DNA from: Rhodanobacter sp. PCA2
GTDB lineage: Bacteria; Pseudomonadota; Gammaproteobacteria; Xanthomonadales; Rhodanobacteraceae
Assembly (NCBI RefSeq): GCF_013620825.1
Contig: NZ_NJIC01000047.1
Location: 97,436 to 161,435, forward strand
Length of the DNA stretch: 64,000 bases
Direction of reading: 5' to 3'
A program made the translations under genes and the position numbers. Under the pieces are notes generated by a model. The model was not told where the DNA came from, did no database searches, and saw nothing but the letters and a program-made list of their open reading frames with translations. Positions 52,985-61,297 of this stretch are shown piece after piece. Position 1 is the first letter of the stretch. Each line of letters starts with the position of its first letter.

Positions 52985-54775
52985 TCACTCGCTGCGTTCG
53001 GGCGGCACCAGCGCGATCACCGTCCAGCCCGGCCGGGGTTCCGGTTCGCGCCTGGCGGAAGCCACCCGCAGGGCGCCGCGTTCCTCCACGCCGAACAGCA
53101 GCAGGCTGTCCGGACCGTACTGCTCGATGAAGTGCGGCCAGTCGAAGGTGCTGCTCAGCCGCGTGGACTTGATGCGCCAGCCGCGCGCCAGCAACTCGGC
53201 GAAGCGCGCATGCGTCATCGCCTCGTCGAACAGCGGCGGCGCCAGCAGCTTCTCGGCCAGCGCGGCGCGGCCGGCGCTCTCCTCCGGCGGCAGCACGCGC
53301 AGGCGATGGACCTTCTCGCGGCCGAACTCCTCCCGATAGTGCACGCAGACCAGGCTGTTGCGCTCGCGATGGGTGGACATCGCCAGCAGCCGTCCGATGC
53401 CGGCCAGATCGAGCTGGCGCTCCGCGTGCGGCGAGGCCGGATTGCCGAAGAACGTCGCCAGCCCTTCCATGCGCGCACGGCGGATGCCGTCGTAGTCGTC
53501 GTCGGCCAGCACCACGCGGAAGCCCGCCTCGTGCAAGGCTCCGCCGATGCCGCGCGCCACCGCATCGGCGCCGAAGATCAGCACGCCGTTCGGCTCGGGC
53601 TCGGCCACCTTCAGCCACAAGGCCAGCGGTCGCGCGGTGGCGCTCTGCAGCACCACGGTGCCGATGATCAGGATGAACACCAGCGGCACCAGCACCTCGG
53701 CGCCCGGCACTTCCAGCTCCTGCAGGCGCAGCGCGAACAGCGCGGATACCGAGGCGGCCACGATGCCGCGCGGCGCCACCCAGCCGATCAGCGCGCGCTC
53801 GCGCCAGTCCAGCGCGCTGCCGAAGCTGGAAACCAGCACGGTGACCGGGCGCACCACGAACTGCGCGAACAGGAAGATCGCCAGGCCCGCCAGCAGCAGA
53901 TGCCCCGGCAATGGCCACGGCAGCCGCGCCGCCAGCAGGATGAACAGCAGCGACACCAGCAGCGTGGTGAGGTGTTCCTTGAAATCGAGGATGTCGTCGA
54001 TGTGCACGCCGCGCATGTTGCCCAGCGCGATGCCCATGATCGTCACCGTGAGCAGGCCCGACTCGTGCGCGATCGCATTGGAACCGACAAAGGCGAACAG
54101 CACCGCGGCCAGCACGCCGTAATTCTGCAGGTATTCTGGAATCAGCTGGCGGCGCAGCAGGAAGCCCAGCAGCAGCGCGGCCAGCGCGCCGACCAGCACG
54201 CCGCATCCCACCGTGGCGGCGAACACGCCCAGCGCGCTGCCTTCGTGGCGCGACACCACGGCCTCGTAGATCAGCACCGCGAACAGCGCGCCCAGCGGAT
54301 CGATCACGATGCCTTCCCAGCGCAAGGTGTTCGCGATGCGCGCGTTGGGCCGCAGCGTGCGCAGCATCGGCGCGATCACGGTCGGCCCGGTGACGCAGGT
54401 GAGCGCGCCGAACAGCAGCGCGATCGGCCACGCCGCGCCGGCCACCACATGAGCCGCCAGCGCCAGCAGCAGCAACGCCACCAGCGCGCCGTAGCTCACC
54501 AGCCCGCGCACCGCGCTGCCGATGCCCGGCAACTCGTGGAAACGCAGGGAGAGGCTGCCCTCGAACAGGATCAGCGCCACCGCCAGCGACACCATGGGAA
54601 ACAGCAGCGGGCCCAGCAACTGGTCCGGATGCAGCAGGCCGCTCACCGGCCCCAGCAGCAGGCCGGCCAGCAGCAGGAACACGATCGCCGGCAGCTTCAC
54701 CCGCCACGCCAGCCACTGGCACAGGAAGCCCACCACCAACATGCCGGTCAACACGAGACCCGGTTCAATACTCAT
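52985..54775 (-). CDS. CPA1-type sodium/proton antiporter with C-terminal RCK-like domain
   Basis: Encodes 596 residues. Twelve or so helices (about 5-390) form the Na+/H+ exchanger domain, with FEGSLSLRF and GALTCVTGPTVIAPML and GIVIDPLGALFAVL (the ion-binding Asp in the last). The following segment (about 397-520) is a TrkA-N-like domain (NGVLIFGADAVARGIGGALHEAGFRVVLADDDYDG), although its GxGxxG nucleotide loop is degenerate (GADAVARGIG). ATG at 54775 is preferred to one six bases upstream because a GAGGAT site then has proper spacing. It regulates cytoplasmic pH or sodium. Confidence 0.9.
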   Translation of the reverse strand: MSIEPGLVLTGMLVVGFLCQWLAWRVKLPAIVFLLLAGLLLGPVSGLLHPDQLLGPLLFPMVSLAVALILFEGSLSLRFHELPGIGSAVRGLVSYGALVALLLLALAAHVVAGAAWPIALLFGALTCVTGPTVIAPMLRTLRPNARIANTLRWEGIVIDPLGALFAVLIYEAVVSRHEGSALGVFAATVGCGVLVGALAALLLGFLLRRQLIPEYLQNYGVLAAVLFAFVGSNAIAHESGLLTVTIMGIALGNMRGVHIDDILDFKEHLTTLLVSLLFILLAARLPWPLPGHLLLAGLAIFLFAQFVVRPVTVLVSSFGSALDWRERALIGWVAPRGIVAASVSALFALRLQELEVPGAEVLVPLVFILIIGTVVLQSATARPLALWLKVAEPEPNGVLIFGADAVARGIGGALHEAGFRVVLADDDYDGIRRARMEGLATFFGNPASPHAERQLDLAGIGRLLAMSTHRERNSLVCVHYREEFGREKVHRLRVLPPEESAGRAALAEKLLAPPLFDEAMTHARFAELLARGWRIKSTRLSSTFDWPHFIEQYGPDSLLLFGVEERGALRVASARREPEPRPGWTVIALVPPERSE

Positions 54776-54841
54776 TGCCATCCTCGGAACAAAACGGAAA
54801 CCATCGGAACGCCTGCCGACGCGGCGCGTCCAGCCGACCGG

Positions 54842-56341
54842 TCAAAAGCGGCGGTATTGCAAAGCCTCGGCCAGGTGCTCGCGTTCGATCAGCGCCGCGC
54901 CGCCGTCGAGGTCGGCGATCGTGCGCGCCACCCGCAGCACGCGATGGTAGGCACGCGCGGACAGCGCCAGCCGTTCCAGCGCCTGCTCGTACCAGCGCCG
55001 CTCGGCCGGACCCAGCGCGCAATCGCGCTCCAGCTCGCGGTGGCTGACCTCCGCATTCGGCCGGCCCGCGCGCACCAGGGCTTGGTGCCGAGCCTGCAGC
55101 ACGCGGGCACGCACCGTGGCGGAATCCTCGTCGTGCACGCTGCGCGCCGCGTCCATCTCGTGCAACGGCAGCGGAGGCACTTCCACCGCGAGATCGATGC
55201 GGTCCAGCAGCGGCCCGGAGACCCGCGCGCGATAGCGCTGGATCTGGTCCGGGGTGCACTGGCAATGCCGCCGCGCATCGCCGGCGTGGCCGCAGGGACA
55301 GGGATTCATCGCCGCCACCAGCTGGAACTGGGCGGGAAACGTGCACTGCCGCGCCGCCCGCGAGACCACGATCTGGCCGGATTCCAGCGGCTCGCGCAGC
55401 ACCTCCAGCACGTGCCGGCTGAACTCCGGCAACTCGTCCAGGAACAGCACGCCGTTGTGCGCCAGCGAGATCTCGCCCGGACGCGGATACGAACCGCCGC
55501 CCACCAGCGCCACCGCCGACGCGGTGTGATGCGGCGCGCGGAACGGCCGCCGTCGCCAGCGCGCGGGATCGGTGGCCTGGCCGGTCACCGACAGCACCGC
55601 GCAGGTTTCCAGCGCCTCGGATTCGCTGAGCGGCGGCAGGATGCCCGGCAGGCGCTCGGCCAGCATGGTCTTTCCCGTGCCGGGCGGCCCGACCAGCAAC
55701 AAGTGGTGACCGCCCACCGCGGCGATTTCCAGCGCGCGGCGCGCCTGCAGCTGGCCGCGCACGTCACGCAGGTCCGGGCCGTCGCGGACGCCGCCCTCGC
55801 CGTCCACCGCCGTCGGAGCGGCCAACTCCTGCGCCCCGCGCAGCCAGCCGCAGACCTCGGCCAGGGTATCGGCCACGCGCACGTCCACTTCCGACACCAG
55901 CGCGGCCTCCGCCGCGTTCGCGCGCGGCACCACCACGCGGCGCCCGCGCGCCCGCGCGCGCAGCAACGCCGGCAACACGCCGGACACGCTGCGCAACGAG
56001 CCGCTGAGCGCCAGTTCGCCCAGGAATTCGCAATCGTCCAGCTTGTCCCGCGGCACCTGGCCGCTGGCGGCGAGGATGCCCAGCGCGATCGGCAGGTCGA
56101 AGCGGCCGCCGTCCTTGGGCAGCTCGGCCGGCGCCAGGTTCACGGTGACCTTGCGGCCGGGATATTCGAACGCGGTGTTCTGGATCGCCACCCGCACGCG
56201 ATCGCGCGCCTCGCGCACGGCGGCTTCGGGCAGGCCCACGATGCTGGTGGCCGGGAGGCCGCCGGACAGGTGCACCTCGACCATCACCAGCGGTGCGGCA
56301 ATGCCTTCCTGGGCACGGCTGAGGGTGACTGCGAGACTCAT
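54842..56341 (-). CDS. comM: YifB family Mg chelatase-like AAA+ ATPase (ComM)
   Basis: Encodes 499 residues. An N-terminal Lon-like domain (MVEVHLSGGLPATSIVGLPEAAVREARDRVRVAI) precedes the AAA+ domain, with Walker A GPPGTGKTMLAERL (about 219-232) and Walker B NGVLFLDELPEF. Homologues named ComM promote branch migration during natural transformation. A Cys-rich insert (CPCGHAGDARRHCQC) is typical. It is followed by ubiK upstream on the same strand after a terminator-like hairpin. Confidence 0.92.
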   Translation of the reverse strand: MSLAVTLSRAQEGIAAPLVMVEVHLSGGLPATSIVGLPEAAVREARDRVRVAIQNTAFEYPGRKVTVNLAPAELPKDGGRFDLPIALGILAASGQVPRDKLDDCEFLGELALSGSLRSVSGVLPALLRARARGRRVVVPRANAAEAALVSEVDVRVADTLAEVCGWLRGAQELAAPTAVDGEGGVRDGPDLRDVRGQLQARRALEIAAVGGHHLLLVGPPGTGKTMLAERLPGILPPLSESEALETCAVLSVTGQATDPARWRRRPFRAPHHTASAVALVGGGSYPRPGEISLAHNGVLFLDELPEFSRHVLEVLREPLESGQIVVSRAARQCTFPAQFQLVAAMNPCPCGHAGDARRHCQCTPDQIQRYRARVSGPLLDRIDLAVEVPPLPLHEMDAARSVHDEDSATVRARVLQARHQALVRAGRPNAEVSHRELERDCALGPAERRWYEQALERLALSARAYHRVLRVARTIADLDGGAALIEREHLAEALQYRRF

Positions 56342-56420
56342 GCGGCCACCGCTTGCCGGCCCGCATGCAAGCCGCTGTCACACACCTGCATCAAGCGACT
56401 CCATTCACGGGACCGGGACA

Positions 56421-56474
56421 TAAATAACCGCCCCCGACCGTTAGCTCGGGGTGAGGGTGACAAGTCGGGGGCGG
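56421..56474 (-). terminator. Rho-independent terminator of ubiK
   Basis: On the minus strand, CCGCCCCCGAC (complement of 56464-56474) pairs with GTCGGGGGCGG (complement of 56428-56438), followed by TTATTTAT. It begins 21 bases after the ubiK stop codon. Confidence 0.75.
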
Positions 56475-56495
56475 CTCCCAGGAGGCTTGGTGGTG

Positions 56496-56753
56496 CTAGC
56501 TCCCGCGGGCGGCGGCAACGGCCTCCAGTTCGGCCACGCGCCGCTCAAGCTCTTCGACCTTGGCCCGGGTACGTGCGAGTACCTGGCTCTGGACGTCGAA
56601 CTCTTCGCGGGTGACTAGATCGAGGCGGCGCAATCCTTGCGCCAAGACATCGTGGAAATTGGCCCGCAAATCCTGCTGCGCCTGCGCCACTCCGGGCGGA
56701 ACCAACGATGCAAGGCGCCGTGCTATCTGGTCGATATCCAGCCTATCCGTCAT
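56496..56753 (-). CDS. ubiK: ubiquinone biosynthesis accessory factor UbiK (BMFP family)
   Basis: Encodes 85 residues. The sequence is the BMFP/YqiC pattern: an N-terminal amphipathic helix (IDQIARRLASLVPPGVAQAQQDLRANFHDVLAQGLRRLDLVTREEFDVQSQVL), then a C-terminal trimeric coiled coil (RTRAKVEELERRVAELEA). UbiK pairs with UbiJ in the soluble Ubi complex. The ATG at 56753 matches the family start. A palindrome at 56833-56850 lies about 80 bases upstream. The gap between this gene and glnB (396 bases) otherwise carries no gene I can support. Confidence 0.93.
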   Translation of the reverse strand: MTDRLDIDQIARRLASLVPPGVAQAQQDLRANFHDVLAQGLRRLDLVTREEFDVQSQVLARTRAKVEELERRVAELEAVAAARGS

Positions 56754-56832
56754 GGATGGCGCCTCGAACTCGTCGGATGAAAGTATCGATGAACAACAGG
56801 TAGACGAACCATCGGTGGACTCCGTGAGTTTA

Positions 56833-56850
56833 TGTAGGGATTTTCCTACA
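56833..56850. promoter_or_regulatory. GacA/NarL-type palindrome in the ubiK-glnB gap
   Basis: TGTAGG (56833-56838), six bases, CCTACA (56845-56850). Arms are perfect. The shape matches response-regulator sites of the LuxR/NarL class, such as the GacA/UvrY box TGTAAG-N6-CTTACA. It is 80 bases upstream of ubiK and 300 upstream of glnB. The regulator is unknown. The rest of 56754-57149 holds no gene I can support. Confidence 0.45.
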
Positions 56851-57098
56851 CAAGGCTTGAAAAAGTCGTCGACCCGTCGTTTGCCAAGCCAACGTCGAGG
56901 CACGATTGCGCATCCCGCCCCGACACGCGCCGTTCCCATCATCCTGCGATGAACCGCCCCTTTCCAGCCGGGTTCGCGAGCCGGCCGGATCGAATCCGCG
57001 CAGACTCCGTCGCCTGCCCTGTCCCGATGCCGCACGGGGCATCCGCGCCGCCTGGTGACACCCGCCACCATCGGCCACGCGACAGCAGCAGGCGGTGA

Positions 57099-57488
<390 letters not shown>

Positions 57489-57598
57489 GTCCTTCCCGCG
57501 TCGCCGGGCTGCAGCCCCGGGCACCTCGTACGCCATCCCCGGACCGCTTGCCGCGCGGCGCTGCCTCGGCGGGCGCGCCGTGGCGCGGCCCGCGCCAC

Positions 57599-57618
57599 TT
57601 ATCCACGGCTTTTCCACA
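57599..57618 (+). promoter_or_regulatory. two DnaA-box-like sequences upstream of the nrd promoter
   Basis: TTATCCACG (57599-57607) and TTTTCCACA (57610-57618) each match the DnaA box TTATCCACA in eight of nine bases. DnaA regulates nrdAB in E. coli through such sites. They lie just before the -35 box and overlap the left NrdR-like box. Confidence 0.5.
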
Positions 57619-57662
57619 ACTTGTTGTGGTTGACCCCCACAGCACATCCCGATATGTTGTGT
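57614..57662 (+). promoter_or_regulatory. sigma-70 promoter of nrdAB flanked by two NrdR-like boxes
   Basis: TTGACC (57630-57635) and TATGTT (57653-57658) are 17 bases apart, predicting a start near 57665. The palindrome CCACAACTTGTTGTGG (57614-57629) matches the NrdR core CAC-A-A...T-T-GTG, and TCCCGATATGTTGTGT (57647-57662) matches the NrdR consensus in 12 of 16 positions. Their centres are 33 bases apart, about three helical turns, as is usual for paired NrdR boxes; the second overlaps the -10 box. Confidence 0.6.
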
Positions 57663-58008
57663 CTGTCGGTGCCCCGCCAGACGCGATCGTCGGCAGGGCT
57701 CAAAAGGGAATCCGGTGCGAATCCGGAACTGCCCCGCAGCGGTAAGCGGAAACGAACGCCCAAGGGCCGGAGTCCGTCCGTTCGGGAGATGGGTGACACC
57801 GTCATCGGTGTCGCTGGCCAGGTGCAGCAACGAGCCATGGTGGTGCCATGGCGAGGCGCGGCAACGACGCCAGCGGCGGCGGGGACACGTCAGACACTCC
57901 CGAACGGGCGGACTCCGGCCCTCAAGCACTGGCTCGCAGCGGCCGGGAAGCGAAGGCAAGTAGGTGGGTCGCAAGACCCGGGTCCGCGAGTCCGAAGACC
58001 TGCCGACA
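57661..58008 (+). ncRNA. cobalamin (B12) riboswitch with large inserted stem
   Basis: The leader contains the conserved aptamer elements in order: GTCTGTCGGTGCC at the 5' end, AAAAGGGAATCCGGTGCGAA, the CTGCCCCGCAGCGGTAAGCG core, and at the 3' end the B12 box AGTCCGAAGACCTGCCG (57989-58005). The closing stem TGTCGG (57664-57669) pairs with CCGACA (58003-58008). At 348 bases it is much longer than usual because of a 26-bp stem (57763-57788 with 57897-57922) that encloses two small hairpins (57795-57812 and 57834-57852). It should switch off nrdAB when adenosylcobalamin is plentiful. The remaining stretch to nrdA is the expression platform. Confidence 0.85.
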
Positions 58009-58105
58009 CGGCATGGCCGGAACGCCATGCCGAGTGGTGACGGCTTCCGCGGGGAGGCGCGTCGGATCATCGGGCCGCCGCCCGATGGCACGACCGTCCG
58101 CGAGC

Positions 58106-58143
58106 AACCGCCACTTCAGCCCTGCGCGCGGGAGCAGGCGGTT
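58106..58143 (+). promoter_or_regulatory. expression-platform hairpin upstream of nrdA
   Basis: AACCGCC (58106-58112) and GGCGGTT (58137-58143) are perfect arms with an inner CCTGC/GCAGG stem, ending 12 bases before the GGAG ribosome binding site of nrdA. A second perfect hairpin CGGCATGGC/GCCATGCCG (58009-58032) follows the aptamer directly. Either could form alternatives that expose or hide the initiation region; no T-run is present, so translational control is more likely than termination. Confidence 0.4.
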
Positions 58144-58169
58144 GATCACCACGGTCTGGAGTCACCGAC

Positions 58170-60719
58170 ATGCAGCCTCTCGATACCGCTACCCGCGAGC
58201 GTTCCGGCGCCCGCGCGGAGCCGTCCGCCTTTTCCGCCGGGGCCGCCGAAGCCGCGGCCGCCGCCAGTGAAACCCCGATGCCCGCCCTGCAAGAAAAACG
58301 ACAAGCCGCCCCGAGCGAGCCTTTCGCCCTCACCCCGCCGCACAACCCGGCGCAGATGCGCGTGACCAAGCGCAACGGCGGCCAGGAGGCGGTGGACGTC
58401 AACAAGATCGTGCGCGCGGTGACGCGCTGCGCCGAAGGCCTGCACGCGGTCGATCCGATGCGCGTGGCGCTGAAGACCATCGGCGGCCTGTACGACGGCG
58501 CCACCACGCAGGAGCTGGACCAGCTCTCGATCCGCACCGCCGCCGCGCTCACCGCGGAGGAGCCCGAGTACGGCCAGCTCGCCGCGCGCCTGCTCGGCGC
58601 CTACATCGACAAGGAAGTGAGCGGGCAGGAGATCCAGAGCTTCTCGCAGTCGATCGCGCGCGGCGCGGAACTCGGCATCCTCAACGCGCGCCTGCGCGAT
58701 TTCGTGGCCGCGAACGCGCGCAAGCTCAACGACGCGATCGACCTGCTGGCCACGCGCCGCTTCGAGTACTTCGGCCTGCGCACGGTGTACGACCGCTACC
58801 TGCTGCGCCACCCGCAGAAGCGCCACGTGATCGAGACGCCGCAGTATTTCTTCATGCGCATCGCCTGCGCGCTGGGCGGCGGCGAGATCGGCGAAACGCT
58901 GGAACTCTATCGCCTGCTGTCGGCGCTGGAATACATCGCCAGTTCGCCCACCCTGTTCAACGCCGGCACCGCGCACGAGCAGCTCAGCTCCTGCTTCCTG
59001 CTCGACTCGCCGGTCGATTCGCTGGAGTCGATCTACGACAAGTACGCCGACGTGGCGAAGCTCAGCAAGTTCGCCGGCGGCATCGGCCTGGCCTACTCGC
59101 GCGTGCGTTCGCGCGGCTCGCTGATCAAGGGCACCAACGGCCACTCCAACGGCCTGGTGCCGTGGCTGAAGACGCTGGACGCCTCCGTCGCCGCGGTGAA
59201 CCAGGGCGGCAAGCGCAAGGGCGCGGCCTGCGTGTACCTGGAGCCGTGGCACGCCGACATCGAGGAATTCCTGGAGCTGCGCGACAACACCGGCGACGAG
59301 GCGCGCCGCACGCACAACCTCAACCTCGCCAACTGGATTCCCGACGAATTCATGCGCCGGGTGGAGAGCGACGGCGAGTGGTCGCTGTTCGATCCCAAGA
59401 TCGTGCCGCACTTCGTCGACAGCTGGGGCGAGACGTTCGAGCAGGCCTATCGCGAAGCCGAGGCCGCCGGCCTGGCGGTGAAGAAGGTGAAGGCGCGCGA
59501 GCTGTACGCCCGCATGCTGCGCACGCTGGCGCAGACCGGCAACGGCTGGATGACCTTCAAGGACCGCAGCAACGCCACCAGCAACCAGACGGCGAAGGCG
59601 GGGAACGTCATCCACCTGTCGAACCTGTGCACCGAGATCCTCGAGGTCACCAACGCCGGCGAGACCGCCGTGTGCAACCTCGGCTCGATCAACCTGTCGC
59701 GCCACGTCGCCCCGAACGCCGACGGCAGCGGCGCGTTCGACTTCGACAAGCTCGCCGCCACCGTGCGCACCGCGGTGCGCCAGCTGGACCGCGTGATCGA
59801 CCTCAACTTCTATCCCATCGACACCGCCGCCACCGCCAACCGCAAGTGGCGTCCGGTGGGCCTGGGCGTGATGGGCCTGCAGGACGTGTTCTTCAAGCTG
59901 CGCCTGCCGTTCGATTCGGCCGAGGCGCTGGCGCTGTCCACGCGCATCGCCGAGGAGGTCTACTACCACGCGCTGTCGCAGTCGAACGAGCTGGCGATGG
60001 AGCACGGCGCACATCCGGGCTTCGCCGAAAGCCGCGCCGCCAGCGGCGAGCTGCAGTTCGACTACTGGACCCACGCGCGGCCGAACGACACGGCGCGCTG
60101 GGACGCGCTGCGCGAGTCGATCAAGGCGAAGGGCCTGCGCAACTCGCTGCTGATCGCGATCGCGCCCACCGCCACCATCGCCTCCATCGCCGGCTGCTAC
60201 GAGTGCATCGAGCCGCAGGTGTCGAACCTGTTCAAGCGCGAGACGCTGTCCGGCGACTTCCTGGTGGTGAACCGCTACCTGGTCGAGGAGCTGAAGACGC
60301 TTGGCCTGTGGACGTCCGAGATTCGCGACGCGATCAAGCTGGCGGAAGGCTCGATCCAGGGCATAGCGGCGATCCCGGAGCGCCTGCGCACGATCTACCG
60401 CACCGTGTGGGAACTGCCGCAGAAGGCCCTGATCGACCTGGGCGCCGCACGCGGCGCGTACATCGACCAGAGCCAGTCGCTGAACCTGTTCATGGAAAAC
60501 CCGAACATCGGTCAGCTCAGTTCCATGTACATGTACGCGTGGAAGTCCGGCATCAAGACGACCTACTACCTGCGCTCGCGCCCGGCCACCAAGATCGCCA
60601 AGACCACGGTCTCGGCCGGCAAGGCCGAGGCGCCCGCGCCCACCATCGAGCAGGAGAAGGCGAACGCCGCGGTGTTCTGCTCGCTGGAGAATCCGGAGTA
60701 CTGCGAGGCCTGCCAGTAA
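58170..60719 (+). CDS. nrdA: class I ribonucleotide reductase large subunit
   Basis: Encodes 849 residues. A low-complexity Ala-rich N-terminus (about 1-55) leads to an ATP-cone (about 62-150, starting MRVTKRNGGQEAVDVNKIV). Catalytic residues align with the E. coli enzyme: Cys275 in LSSCF, Asn485-Cys487-Glu489 in SNLCTEI, and Cys502 in AVCNLGS. The redox C-terminus is CEACQ. It reduces ribonucleoside diphosphates together with NrdB. ATG at 58170 has GGAG eight bases upstream. It is preceded by a B12 riboswitch and separated from nrdB by an opposite-strand GIY-YIG gene and repeats. Confidence 0.96.
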   Translation: MQPLDTATRERSGARAEPSAFSAGAAEAAAAASETPMPALQEKRQAAPSEPFALTPPHNPAQMRVTKRNGGQEAVDVNKIVRAVTRCAEGLHAVDPMRVALKTIGGLYDGATTQELDQLSIRTAAALTAEEPEYGQLAARLLGAYIDKEVSGQEIQSFSQSIARGAELGILNARLRDFVAANARKLNDAIDLLATRRFEYFGLRTVYDRYLLRHPQKRHVIETPQYFFMRIACALGGGEIGETLELYRLLSALEYIASSPTLFNAGTAHEQLSSCFLLDSPVDSLESIYDKYADVAKLSKFAGGIGLAYSRVRSRGSLIKGTNGHSNGLVPWLKTLDASVAAVNQGGKRKGAACVYLEPWHADIEEFLELRDNTGDEARRTHNLNLANWIPDEFMRRVESDGEWSLFDPKIVPHFVDSWGETFEQAYREAEAAGLAVKKVKARELYARMLRTLAQTGNGWMTFKDRSNATSNQTAKAGNVIHLSNLCTEILEVTNAGETAVCNLGSINLSRHVAPNADGSGAFDFDKLAATVRTAVRQLDRVIDLNFYPIDTAATANRKWRPVGLGVMGLQDVFFKLRLPFDSAEALALSTRIAEEVYYHALSQSNELAMEHGAHPGFAESRAASGELQFDYWTHARPNDTARWDALRESIKAKGLRNSLLIAIAPTATIASIAGCYECIEPQVSNLFKRETLSGDFLVVNRYLVEELKTLGLWTSEIRDAIKLAEGSIQGIAAIPERLRTIYRTVWELPQKALIDLGAARGAYIDQSQSLNLFMENPNIGQLSSMYMYAWKSGIKTTYYLRSRPATKIAKTTVSAGKAEAPAPTIEQEKANAAVFCSLENPEYCEACQ

Positions 60720-60728
60720 CGCCCTGCC

Positions 60729-60810
60729 GTCGTCCCGGCGAAAGCCGGGACCCGGTGCCTTTGGCTATCGAGGTGCAAAGGCGCTGGATTCCGGCTTTCG
60801 CCGGAATGAC
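60729..60810. repeat. palindromic repeat, family B, left copy
   Basis: A head hairpin GTCGTCCCGGCGAAAGCCGG (from 60729) and a tail hairpin with the CCGGCTTTCGCCGG core (60791-60804) are joined by GGTGCCTTTGGC-type sequence. The unit recurs in the same orientation at 61179-61273. Such twin-hairpin units with a GCGAAAGC core are of the REP/BIME kind widespread in proteobacteria. It sits 10 bases after the nrdA stop. Confidence 0.7.
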
Positions 60811-60830
60811 GGTGAGGGGTTGTCGACCTG

Positions 60831-60880
60831 ACTGGCAAAGCTCCACGTAAAGATCACTGGCAAACCTCTGCGTAAAGGTC
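60831..60880. repeat. tandem 25-bp direct repeat at the GIY-YIG gene end
   Basis: Two adjacent 25-base units (60831-60855 and 60856-60880) start ACTGGCAAA and end GTAAAGATC or GTAAAGGTC, with four mismatches. On the minus strand both encode DLY-E-CQ-like tails; the second unit contains the stop region of the nuclease gene. This is a local duplication of the 3' coding end. Confidence 0.7.
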
Positions 60881-61150
60881 ACGCCAATACGGATTGGACT
60901 TTTCGATGAACTCGATCTTCCAGGCCCGTCTCCACGTCTTGATCGCCTTCTCGCGGGTGATGGCGGATTCCATCGCGTCGTGCAGCTCGAACCAGACAAG
61001 GGAATGCACGTGATGACGTCTCGTGAAACCTTCGACCACTTCGTTGCGGTGTTGCCAGACGCGCGCCGGAAGCTTGGAGGTGACACCGGTATAGAGCGTG
61101 CCGTTGCGACGGCTCGCAAGCATGTAGACACAAGGCTGCCGCTCACGCAT
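60854..61150 (-). CDS. GIY-YIG nuclease family protein between nrdA and nrdB
   Basis: Encodes 98 residues in the opposite orientation to nrdAB. The GIY-YIG core is CVYMLASRRNGTLYTGVTSKLPARVWQHR: VYM and YTG fill the GIY and YIG positions and the Arg of RVWQHR is the catalytic Arg. A Glu in MESAITREKAI should be the metal ligand. It is a single-domain nuclease like YhbQ-type proteins, without a DNA-binding extension. ATG at 61150 is chosen because the longer ATG at 61183 lies in the flanking repeat. Directly repeated palindromic elements flank it on both sides. Confidence 0.88.
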   Translation of the reverse strand: MRERQPCVYMLASRRNGTLYTGVTSKLPARVWQHRNEVVEGFTRRHHVHSLVWFELHDAMESAITREKAIKTWRRAWKIEFIEKSNPYWRDLYAEVCQ

Positions 61151-61178
61151 CCCGAATTCTTCCAAACACACCCAAGTC

Positions 61179-61273
61179 GTCATTCCAGCGAAAGCTGGAA
61201 TCCAGTGCCTTAGTCCCTCGCCACGTCATCGCATAGGCGAAAGTCGCTGGATCCCGGCTTTCGCCGGGACGAC
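61179..61273. repeat. palindromic repeat, family B, right copy
   Basis: Head hairpin GTCATTCCAGCGAAAGCTGG (from 61179) and tail hairpin with the CCGGCTTTCGCCGG core (61254-61267), same order and orientation as the left copy, with the shared TGCCTT after the head. The variable middle differs. It ends 24 bases before the nrdB ATG. The two copies bracket the nuclease gene. Confidence 0.7.
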
Positions 61274-61297
61274 GAGCAAAAAACCAAGGAACCACAC

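Noticed and set aside
60553..61146. 197-codon minus-strand frame across the nrdA end and the repeats.
   Set aside because: It is out of frame with the GIY-YIG gene and contains the string VIPAKAGIQ, which is the usual translation of this type of palindromic repeat.
60854..61150. Calling the nrdA-nrdB insert a group I intron or intein.
   Set aside because: nrdA and nrdB are both complete, the insert is between genes on the opposite strand, and no self-splicing or intein motifs are present.
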